From positions 2,579,501-2,643,500 of the forward strand of contig OZ014414.1 in NCBI GenBank assembly GCA_963965975.1: a stretch of 64,000 bases of DNA. Reading direction: 5' to 3'. Source of the DNA: Xestospongia bergquistia (Eukaryota > Porifera > Demospongiae > Haplosclerida > Petrosiidae). The notes under the pieces are model-generated. The model did no database searches. It was not told the DNA's origin and was given only the letters and a program-made list of their open reading frames with translations. Numbering within the stretch: the first letter of the stretch is position 1; each line of letters opens with the position of its first letter. A program made the translations under genes and the position numbers. This document shows, one piece after another, positions 9,589-20,600 of this stretch.

Positions 9589-11234
9589 ATGGAGTTAACA
9601 AGACCTAGAGAGAGACAAGTGGTCATCTAGGACGAGGAAACCTCCTGCTGCACGGTCATTGTTTTCTCAAAGCAGCAGGCCAATAAGACAAGCTGCGTCA
9701 ACTGGTGGATTCTATGGATCAATTTCAGCTACTAGGTAGGCTTGTATAGATGTAACGAAGTTTTATTATTGCTGTTGTTATGTTGTTGTCATAATTTAAA
9801 TAGGTTTTGATAATTGAGTCTAAATAAACATTAATGTTAATATTTTGACATTACTATTGCCTCTCAGATCACTTAATGTATATGCATATATGTGCATAAC
9901 ATACATGTACATGTAAGTTTTATTAAACAGCATTAGAAATAGATTAATATTAATTATTGTTTTATTATATGTTTGTAGTATAGCAAAATACACAAATTAC
10001 ATTCTTAAGGGTGTGGTTATTAAGCCAGTTATTGATTATTGTTTACATATATAAATTTTCACTTGTTTTTTGCTCTGTTGTACAGAGATTATTGGCAACC
10101 TGGTCAAACTTTACCCAACATTTCTCCTGATTCACATGACAAGTGGTCTATCTCTTCCCATCAGCAGCAGACCATTGACAACAGCATAGTTATAGATATT
10201 CTTCAAAGTTTTCAGACTAGCATGGAAAAGCAGGTTACTGAAGTTTGTAGCAAACTTGGAAATATTCATAAAAGAATGGACAACCTTGAGCAGTGACAAA
10301 AGTTACTGGAAGATGATATGAAATCAAGTATCTCTGTTTCAAGTTCAAGTTCTACGTGTACACCAGATATTAAACCAAGGGTTTGTGGCAGGTTAACACC
10401 CACCACACTACAGGTAAAGTGTGTATTTCTGTGCAGGTATGTAGATTAGATTTGTATCTTCTCTTTATTATAGAGTAAGATATGACATGTCCATTCTATG
10501 TTTGATGAAGAAAATCAGCTTAATCCATCAGAGGCGTAAATAATCATTTCATCAGTCACAATGTTTTTATATGTTCACAGAATCAACAGTCAACACAATT
10601 CTGACGTTGTTGAGGAGATTATATGTGCAATTGATAGTGACAAATTCAATGACATGAAAGTTTGTCTAAAAATATGAAGTATTATATTCTTTTCCCTTTT
10701 GTAAAGGGAGGCTGTAGAACTTACCGTAAAACTCTTTCAGAAAAGAGCAAACACATGACAACTCCTATTAAGAGAAAAAAACAGGAGAGATCTAGAAAAC
10801 AAAGAGTAAGTATGGAGTAGTCACTTGTCTACCAGTGACAAATGATTATGCACATAGAGCTATGAATGTAAAGCCAAAATGGTGAAAGAAGCTGAGCTAT
10901 GGGTTGATGTTTCTCCAGAAATGATCTCAGTAGAAGAAAAGGTCGGAGAAATGTATATACGACAACCACCAGTCTATCAATCACAGTCCTTGGATAAGTT
11001 TATTTCAAAGTTAGATATCTGTCTGGATTCAGGCAAAAACAACAAACATCCTCGAGCAGACCGTAAACTTGGATCTCCACATACTAAACCTATTCCTGTG
11101 AGATGCAAAAGTGGATGATAAGGAGTGTTGATTGTAATGACATAAGTGATCATGAACATGGAATATTAGCTGATCAAGGAGAGATGGAGGATGATGTGTC
11201 TGAAAATGAAGACAGTGATGACTTGTTGCAATAA
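9589..11234 (+). pseudogene. Multi-exon partner gene, broken
   Basis: Exon-like blocks with good splice sites are: 9589-9735 (ends TGGFYGSISATR, donor GTAGGC); 10086-10413 (YWQPGQTLPNISPDSHDKWS, coiled-coil tail, in-frame TGA at 10294-10296); 10581 to about 10660 (VVEEIICAIDSDKFNDMK); about 10690-10805 (basic, KRKKQERSRKQR); and 10860-11234 (EAELWVDVSPEMISVEEKVG, then an acidic C-terminus ending EDSDDLLQ). Frames break near 9628, 10294 and 11115. I do not recognise the family with certainty. It starts 73 bp from the divergent zinc-finger fragment, suggesting a shared bidirectional promoter in a two-gene element. Confidence 0.5.
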
Positions 11235-11239
11235 ACCAA

Positions 11240-11545
11240 CAATTTCATATAATGTATTTGTGATTTGTTGGAATGTAATTTATTAAGCAAGTATTTACTG
11301 TGGTTAATTAAACAATCAAAAATAAGCTGGCTATAAATTATTCTTATTCCTAGGTTTATGAACCCTTATAACAGGTCTCCTATATTGAACCAATAAGCTT
11401 GATATAGACCTAGAGTAACAGTGATATAAGACTAGGTTATACTATTCTTATACTATTAAAATAAGATTCTAACAAGCCTGGTATATGACTACTTATACTC
11501 ACACTTTAATTCAGTGTTCTTTCACATCAAATCATTTCACTTCTG
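11240..11545. other. Gene-free stretch
   Basis: AT-rich spacer between the pseudogene end and a dispersed repeat. Nothing recognisable. Confidence 0.5.
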
Positions 11546-11549
11546 TGGC

Positions 11550-12230
11550 CACTAATGTCATACTACTGAGAAGTTGGCAACATGTACCATATATCAGTGA
11601 CCAGACTAATCTCTACTCTAAATACATAACCTATATGTGTCACCAATGATCCACCCTCTTCTAAAATTAGTGTTTGATGACTTCTTTTTAACAATATGAA
11701 GTTATAAAGTTATTTATAAGTAGTAATAAAGTAATTAAATGTACTTGTATTAAATGACTTCGCTCGTTGTCAGTTCGATATTTAATTATAGACATACCAC
11801 AACTATAATTAAGTTAAACTTAATAGAGGTGGAGCCCTGAGTGAGATAAGTGTCCAAAGCTTTGATCACTAAATACATAAGAGCTGTCACTAAAAGAAGT
11901 ACAGCATTTAACTTGAAAAGTCATTTTAATGATAATGGGAAACTAGTTGCAATGCCATCTTCAACATCTACCTCATCATGTACATAATTGTAGCTAACAT
12001 TAACAATTAAATTCCTCCTGATCGCGTTCTGAAGCCACAAATTAATATTCTGATATAGTTATTATACAAAACCACTAAATCCATATTTCATTCAAATGAC
12101 CTTCAACATCACTTATTTAATATCATGTAATGCAAAAAATAATTGAGTTAATATGAAGTTAAGTTTATAAAAACTAATAAAGCCATATGCAAGAATCTCT
12201 AAAAGAAGAGTCATTGAAATATCATCATTG
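11550..12230 (+). repeat. Dispersed repeat, direct copy of 38.80-39.35 kb
   Basis: Long collinear matches include ATACTACTGAGAAGTTGGCAACAT, CACCCTCTTCTAAA, TAGTAATAAAGTAATTAAATGTACTT, AAATGACTTCGCT, AATAGAGGTGGAGCCCTG and GAATCTCTAAAAGAA.AGTCATT. Both copies are non-coding and the spacing is conserved, so this is one element family, internal to or at the end of a larger transposon. Confidence 0.8.
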
Positions 12231-13405
12231 TTAGCAATCCTACATGTCTGGATCTTTGACTGTTATTTAATTCTCATAATCAAGTATGATATCTCTGATA
12301 ACTGGCTGACAGTTTTGATAGCTGCATCAAGGAGATAGTGGGTTTTTACCAAATATCATGGAGATGTTGTAGCTTGTTAAAGGTTGCCACACATGCAGAC
12401 TGTTTGTTGGAAAATTTGAGGTGTGTCAAAAGTGCCTGAAAATATTTTAATATGAAAATGTTATATTAGAAGGAAAGAAGCAAGCAATTATGATACATAC
12501 AATGTATTTTATTTTATTGAAGTAAATAGACTATAAGGGATATATGTATTTAACAACTTGTACTACAACTGAAAGATATTACAAGCAGACATGTGTACAT
12601 GATTAATAATATTTACAAATCACAAGTGCACTTGAAGTACATATACAGCTGACTACAACTAGTACTGTATACTTACTAACATAGGTATATGGGTATTTAA
12701 CTTTGCTTATTCTTTTAGTCTAAGAATACCCATAAACACAGTGATTTATGAAAGTAGGCATATCTCCTAATCTGATATAAAAATTTCATTTTTTTCTTTG
12801 TTACAGTAGAGTAGGAATATGGACAATGTTTGGGTGAGGGAGTGTTAGATTGTACTTGGACATGACACTTGATATCTTCACTAAATTAAACGACTGTAGT
12901 ATACTAAAACTTGAAAGGATGTTTGTCTCTCACCTAAAACTATTATGGAGGTACTTACTTCCTGTCTACTGTTCCTAGTCCACTCAGTATCAACTAGTAA
13001 CCAGTAATATCTTCATATAATATTCATATTACCTTATAATATTATACTGTCATATAGATCTAAAACATCAAGCCTTGTTGCAGCATTTTTAGCTTTGTCA
13101 TCAATCCAAACTTATATATGTGTAATGTCAGTATATCTAGCTAGATCTATACTGTTTAATTCTAACTATACTTAACTACAGAGCATGGCCTTTCGTATGT
13201 CTTGTTTAGAACACATACAAAACATAACTAGCCTTTTAGCATTGTACAGTTTGCATGCCACTATACTAGCCTTTAGAAGAAATATTTTAACTCTTTAGCA
13301 TTGGACAATTACATATACCCCTCAAATAGTTAGGGAAAAATTCCTTGTACAATTTTGAGACATTATTGCCTACTGAAATAACCAACACAGCAAATAATAG
13401 CAATG

Positions 13406-13639
13406 CTAGCAGTGTGATTCAGTGTGTTCTGAATCATTCTCTACTTCTGTCCACTTCAAAGGAAATAAACGAAGAACATGGAACATGTGAGGAATGTATG
13501 AAGTCTGGTAGAAAATAGACACAATAATATATGAAACAACTATCAACATCAATAAAAGTAAACAAATATATTTTTTACAACATTTCATAGTAATGAATAT
13601 TTGAACGCACTCGTTGTTATGTCCTATAAATATTTCCAT
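13406..13639 (-). CDS. Hypothetical small membrane protein
   Basis: A 77-residue frame starts at a true ATG (13637-13639). It has a short N-terminal tail, a basic flank (MKCCKKY) and one strong hydrophobic segment (ICLLLLMLIVVSYIIVSIFY), then a polar tail ending TESHC. The layout resembles a type II single-pass anchor, such as the first exon of a Golgi enzyme, but no second exon was found. In AT-rich DNA such frames also arise by chance. Confidence 0.2.
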   Translation of the reverse strand: MEIFIGHNNECVQIFITMKCCKKYICLLLLMLIVVSYIIVSIFYQTSYIPHMFHVLRLFPLKWTEVENDSEHTESHC

Positions 13640-14096
13640 TTGTTATGTATTTGTATAAGTAAAACAGGTTGTCAACAGTTATTTCCTATAATGTAATCGT
13701 TCAAAATCTACAAAGTAAGATAACAAAAATCATTAAAACAAGAAGAAGTTATAACCACAATAATGGCTCATCAATCATTTCATCCTGGTCAGATGTTTCA
13801 TACACTTTGTAGATAAGTTTACAAAGCTGTCTTCAAGTTGTGTAGGTTGTTTGATATCAAATAAAACTATTCATAATTTTATTTCATAATTATGAATAAG
13901 GAAATCATTAGTCCATTAACTTAAAGAGTACACTCATTGTAAATATGATTAAAAATGAAAGTCCACCTAAGTGTGGATGGGATACATGTACCTATCCTGC
14001 TAATGTACATACTGTCACAAAAATTAATATAGTTGTTTTAGATGTGAAGTTATGGCAAATCTTAATACCCTGCATATCTTTACCTTCATATTATAT

Positions 14097-14141
14097 AAGG
14101 TAGTGAGATCATATTATGATATAATATGATGTCACTACCTT
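14097..14141. repeat. 45-bp palindrome
   Basis: AAGGTAGTGAGATCATATTAT and its near-perfect inverted complement ATAATATGATGTCACTACCTT flank the short centre GAT. Only one position in the 21-bp arms is unpaired. It could form a cruciform or an RNA hairpin. No flanking duplication is apparent. Confidence 0.8.
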
Positions 14142-14687
14142 AATGTGGCTGATATATGGAGGGAGATAGAGGATAATAATTACTTCCAATTACTTTAACT
14201 CACTTCAATTAGTATTCCACATTTAATATACTGTATTCAGTCAAAGGTTAAAGGTTTATATACAAATTGATCCTCTCCTGTCTATCTATTGTTAAATTGT
14301 AAAAATTAACATACAAAATCAAATTTTACTTGATCAACTGAACTGACCTCAATAGTCTAGTTATATTATTATGTAGTCCTCCATCTCATCTGAAAAGAGG
14401 TGTTGACTTCTCTCAGTTAAGAAAATTGTTAAAGTTTGAACTCTAAGTCAAATAAAACTCCACAAAGGTTTAAAATTAAGGCCACACCCAAAATTAATTA
14501 ATTTCATAGGCGACAGCTATCAAAAGTGCGACGTTAGAGAGTAAGTGATGAGCAAAACTAGTCTATTTCAATTGTCTATTAGTTTTGTTAGAGAAAAAAT
14601 TGTTAATAAAAGAAGATAAAGTCCAAAAAAAAATTTAAAAAAATAGAAGTGAGGGAGAAGACAGATTAAGAATAAACAACAAAATAC

Positions 14688-17600
14688 TTATAAATAAGAG
14701 AACATAAGTCTGTCTTTAATAACTTCATAACTGGCTAACTTTTTACAATACTCTTTATGTTGTATTGATAACCATAGTTCCCTTATTGTAGTATTTTTAG
14801 TAAGTGATGTACATATTGTCTTGATATCATCAGTGTCCAGTGAAGTATTGTAGAGATGTAGTCTTGTCAATGATTTAGTCGTTTGTATTAGATCTGCTAT
14901 TGTACTGGTACTAACTGAAGTGATCTGACGATTACGTCCGATGTTCAACATAGTCAATGTTTGGTTTTTAGTAAGTCCTTCACAGATACATTGGACTCCA
15001 TAATCAGTGATGTTACAGTCGGAGAATTGTAGTACTTTTAAAGTTGTATTACTTGATAACATAGTAGATAAGTGAGTCATATCTTCATCAGTGATATCAG
15101 TAACATTATACAACATTAACTGTTCCAGTGTTTTACTATTAAAGAGACTATCACTGACTTGTTTGATACCACCAGTAAGTGAAGAGGACTCCAGCTCTAG
15201 TCTCTTTATTGTTTTATTAGTTTTTAGTATCTCTGATAATATTGATACACACTTACTGTCCAATGAAGTGTTGTATATATCAAGTCTTCTCACTGTACAC
15301 TTATTAAGATTGTTTATAATAACTGCAGTACTTTCAGGAGATGACGAGTTGAGACGTATACTCCATTCTTTTCCTGTTTGTTGTTCTTTCGTTAATTTAC
15401 TCATAACATCTTCACTTTCTATTACGCTTGGACTAGTGAGCCATACTCTTTTGTGATCATCATACCAACGAACACTTCCAATATGTCCTGTTATAAAACA
15501 GAGTTAGTATATAGTATAGTACACACATAGTAATATATACTATAACACACTACACTACACATGCAGACAACAAACTGGAGAAGAAAGGAAACCATTACTG
15601 TTTAGACTACGGTTACTATGGCATAATGATGGGGGATACTAATTGACAAGTATCGAAGTAATCAATATTTTTCCGATATTATACGGTATCGATTACTATG
15701 AGTGGTATCAAAGTTTAAAAAGCGATCACATGCACATGCGCACTAGGCCTGAGTACGCGCAACCACATGCAAGACTCTGCATGTATATACATGAGTGACG
15801 ATTGTCGAGACTGCAAGAGAGTACCTGACAATGATCAACCAGACGTTGGTTCAGAAAATTTTCAAAATTCATATCAGTTTGGTGCCACAGGCAGCTCTAC
15901 TACTAGTGAATCCGAATCGGCTTCAACGGACGGTGTTGTCAGGAAGAGGGCTAACAAAAAGCAAAGTAGTCAAATATGGAATTATTTTGAAAAGTGTGAA
16001 GATCAACCTAACTTTGCCAGATGTATTATTTGTGGGTCCAAATATCAGCATTCAAGCAAAACCTCAAACCTTGCAAAGGTTATTTCTATATAGTATTGAT
16101 ACTGAGTATTATGCATTATTATTAAATTACTTCCATGCAGCATCTGAAAACAAAGCATGTGAAGAGTGGCAGGCCTGTGAAGAGGAGAAGAAAGAGATGG
16201 AGTTGGCTATAAAGAGGAAAAGTGGAGCCTCAGTGGATAATACTATTCAGCCGACATTAGCAGCAGTTATAAATAGAAGCTCTATGTATCCAAGTATGTA
16301 ACTTGACATGCATGCAGTATACAGAATATTTTGGGAATGAATTTAATACTTTTTTTCCAACTAGAGACAAGTGCTTGAAATTTGTGTCTGAACTTGACCC
16401 TAGGTAAATTAATTTAGAGTATATTTTGTTTAACTGCTATGATCATGATAATTTCTGATAGATATGACCTACCAAGTAGACGAACATTGATGAGATCACT
16501 ACTCCCAACTCATTATACCTCCGCCAAAGAGACGTTGTTACAACAACTGAGAGAAGTTGATGCATGTGCCATAACCACAGAATTTTGGAGTTCTTGTAAT
16601 GCAGAAAGTTATATCAAAGTCACTTGTCATTTCCTTACTCCATAATGGAGATTGAAATCATTTTTTTACCAACATACCAAACATACCAAGTTAAAATGGA
16701 CCACACAGCTGAAAAGATATCAGCTGAGTTGATAAAGATTGCAAATGAATGCAGCATTGCTGATAAGATCTGCTGCATTATTACAGACAATGCTGCTAAC
16801 ATGATGGCTACTGCTCGATTGACATGTACAGTGGAGACATATTCCTTGTTTTGCTCTCACACTCAATTTAATAGTGCAAGAGGCAACAGAGAATGACAAA
16901 GAGCTAGCTGACCTTCGTCATAAGTGTAGAAATATAGCTACGTATTTCAAGCAAAGCATTAAGGCAAGAGACAAGTTAATTGAAGTACAAAAGCAAATGG
17001 GTGGAGAGAAGAAAAATTAATAAGAGAAGTGATAACTAGATGGAACTCATCATTTTACGTGTATGAAAGGTTGATAGAACTTAAAGAATATCAAACTGTC
17101 AATACAACACTTGTTTACTTTGACCATACCCACCTCTGCCTGTCATCTAGTGAAGTTGAGATCATGAAAGATGCATGCAAAATGTTACAGCACTTTGAGC
17201 ATGCAACACGAGAAATTTCTGCAGATAAATATCTGTCAGTCTCAAAAGTTATCCCTTTAGCTCAGTTGCTTCAGCGTCTTACTGTTGAATGCGTTTCCTC
17301 TCGTGGCACACTAAAGCAGGAACTGTTGAGGAGTATGGCCAAGAGATCCACTAGCCTCGAATCTCACTATTCACTTGCTGTTAGCACGCTACTGGACCCT
17401 AGGTTCAAAAAGATTGGCTTTGACATCGGCTTACAACCAGGCAGTCAAGCATCCTACAATGGAAGTGGCATGTTGTATTTCAGCAAGTAGTGATAATGGA
17501 CTTCAACTGCTCGATCTGTGGATTCGTCTTCAACAACAGAACAAGAACCATCAGCATTATGGTCATTCATTGATAATTCAGTAGCAACACAGCAGTCAAG

Positions 17601-20600
17601 GCCTTCCACAGTAGACTCTAAGATAGTGGTTAGGACATACCTTGAACAACCAAATTTGGCCCGAAAAGAAGATCCTTTGAAGCGGTGGGCTGAAAACCAG
17701 ATAACTTTTCCATTTTGGTGCCTCATGCTACCAAATTCCTTACAATTCCAGCAAATTCAGTGCCTTTGGAAAGGCTGTTCTTTAAGGCTGGTGAAATTAC
17801 AGTGGGAAAACGTAATCGTATCAAATCCAAGAAAGTGGACATGCTTTTGTTTCTTAATAAAGTTATTAAATAGAATGTGTTGCTTAAACATGATTGGTCA
17901 AAAAGTAATCATATTTGTAATTGACACTGGCAATACTTGTATAAATAGTAATCACTATCGTATCATATTTGAAATTCATGGTATTGAGTTAATAAGGAGG
18001 TGGAGTTTATGAGATTTTGCAGGAAGAATCTAAGTGTTGATATGTCTATAGATCATTTCTATCATATTAACAGAACACACTGGATATCAGGCATTAATTT
18101 TATATATCATTTGAGATTTGTGAACTTCATTAGATATAATTAGTCTGACTATAAACAATAGTGATCTGATGAAATTTACTAGATTAAGAACTGACAGAAG
18201 AAAGACATTTGCAAACAGATTGTTTTGAGAATCAGTAAATAAAAGAGAATATCTTGTCTATAATAATAAAAATGAGTTATTTAAAAAAGCTATGAATTAA
18301 GTCAAGTGTTAGTTTGTACTGAAGCACAACAACTTTGGAAGTATAAAATCAAGATGCCCACTTGCTTAATATGAGAAAGGGTATCTAGTGACTTTAGTCC
18401 AATTCCTTGTATTTGACTATAATGACTTTTGTCATTACAAAAGACAAAAAGACAGCTGGTCATATTACTAGTTATGCACTAAGGAGCTGCATTCTTTGTT
18501 TCAAAGAATATAATAAAATAATAACTTAGCATCAAATGAAACAAAAAATATAACGAAGATGTCTCTATCTTCTAAAAATTCTCAAATAGCTTTCTTTTGA
18601 TTAGTAGTTACTTTACTAATTCTACATGCCAAAATTGATTATTTCAGAAAAAAATCAAAAGGAACTACAGCTTTGACTCTAGGTATTTACATTTTGCTCT
18701 CCATTTTGACAGTGACATTTGCAGAAGTATTTTAATTGGTGGCTTTATCAACAGACTCGTGGTATGCAGGCAATGTCAGTATAAATTATGTATTATTGAC
18801 ATTACAACATAATGTAGTGTTAATATAGTACATAGTGTTTTTTTGCTATTGTGACATTCAACAAAGTCCCTCCCTTTTCTTGACTACTTATTGTTGGAGC
18901 AAATATATAGCAAAATGTTTTGTTGTTGGAGCCAGTATGAAGCACATTTTTAACTTTACAATCATATAATTATTCATAAAGGCGTGGTCATCATGTGCAA
19001 AATTCATTTCCTTTTTAATCAGTGTATAAATGTACAGTCCCTATTTCCAAAATGTCATGCTCAATAATTGACTTAAGTATTTTTGTTTGCATTTTTATGT
19101 TTTTATAAATAATTATTTTGGAGTTTAACTGAACCATTCCAACCCTCCCCTGTGTGTCTGTGGAGAGTTTGCAGTTCATGTGATAAATATTCTTAATCTC
19201 ACAAAAAAGGAACGGTTTGATAAACCATGCATATACTTATATAATGGTTATTGACCAGACCCTTCCTTAGAGGGTATTATGACACTAAAGTCTATTCACG
19301 TTCACTTTGCCAATAAAAAAATTATCATAACTTTCTAATAACTTGACCAAATTCTAAATTCCAAGTCAAGTGGTCTCCTGATATCCATCTGTACTTTTGG
19401 AGTCATTTTATATGATAGGACCTGCAAGAACAAGATTTATTGTACTTTCCATAAGCAAAGTATAGGAGATGCCATTGACCATGAGGAATGTGACCTTGTG
19501 AATTTCGTTAATCAATAAAATGGCTGGCGCTTGAAGTGAGAAACCAGTACAGTAAGAAATACATTCTAACTGTAAAGTTTGATCATATAGATATAGATAA
19601 AAATACTATTCTACTATAGCTAATAAATTTGTTCTGATAAGAAAATTAACTCTATACACAGACACGTAGGATTTTATTACATAGGATAACACAAAGAATA
19701 ACACCACAAGTATTTAATTTATGATTTGTGGTATGTGCTATGTATACTAATTACACCCACTACTAATTTCCGGTGGCAAGGTGAACGTGAACAAACTATA
19801 GTACTAGATCATAACTTCTTAATATAAACAAGTTTTGTTCACTAATATATCAGCTAAATCGTTAACTAGTTCATTTAACTCTATATTGGCAGAGATTCTG
19901 CCAAAGTACTATAAGACTATTTATATATATTAAGTAGCATTACCTATAGTTTTAGTGATAAGTGATGTCTCTTCCTGAATGGGCTGTACTAGGGTCTCCT
20001 CAGGTCTTTGATCAGTTACTGGTTTACTAGTCTTTGGTATAAATGCTAGATCTAGTAACATTGTCATATAAGGAAAAGTCACCAATAACAATTACCTTTC
20101 AAGCTCTGTTTTAACTCCTTAATCTGTTGGTCTCTCTCTCTCAGTAGTAAAGTCAATGACGTTATTATTCCTTGTAGTGTCCCCAGCTCTTTCTGTCTCT
20201 CAGCCGACACTGACAGTATATTCTTCTCAATAGCTTTATATAAAATGAGGAAAAAATTGATCACTAATATATAATGTAAAATACTGACAACAATGGACTT
20301 GTAATTGATTTTGTATTAATTTACCTTCCTTTGTTTTCACAAGTGATGTTAAATGTTCAATTGTCTTTTCTTTCATTTCTCTTGTTTCTATATAAAGGAA
20401 CATTTAGTTATTAACCAGATATATCATATAATAGACAGTTATTAAATAAAACAATAGTTGTACACAACATACCTTCATTTTGTCTGACAATAGATGACAT
20501 TTGCATAGTCATCTTTTTCCGTATGGTTTGTTCTAGTTCCAGATGACTTCTCAATTCTTTTAAGTTCTCTTCTACAATAGTTCTAACATCCTATTATATC

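Larger units (their letters stand above)
12230..14640. other. Gene-poor stretch
   Basis: No convincing exon on either strand apart from the small hypothetical frame at 13406-13639. It contains the perfect-arm hairpin at 14097-14141. The remainder is AT-rich with no repeat I could pair. Confidence 0.5.

Noticed and set aside
15091-15456. 121-codon plus-strand frame opposite the LRR exon
   Set aside because: Antisense shadow of the gene 1 LRR exon; serine/leucine-rich mirror of the repeats.
19120-19165. Minus-strand GRVGMV-like stretch resembling the end of an SH3 domain in the gene 1 intron
   Set aside because: No splice sites, no preceding SH3 half and no wider similarity to the gene 2 SH3; taken as chance.
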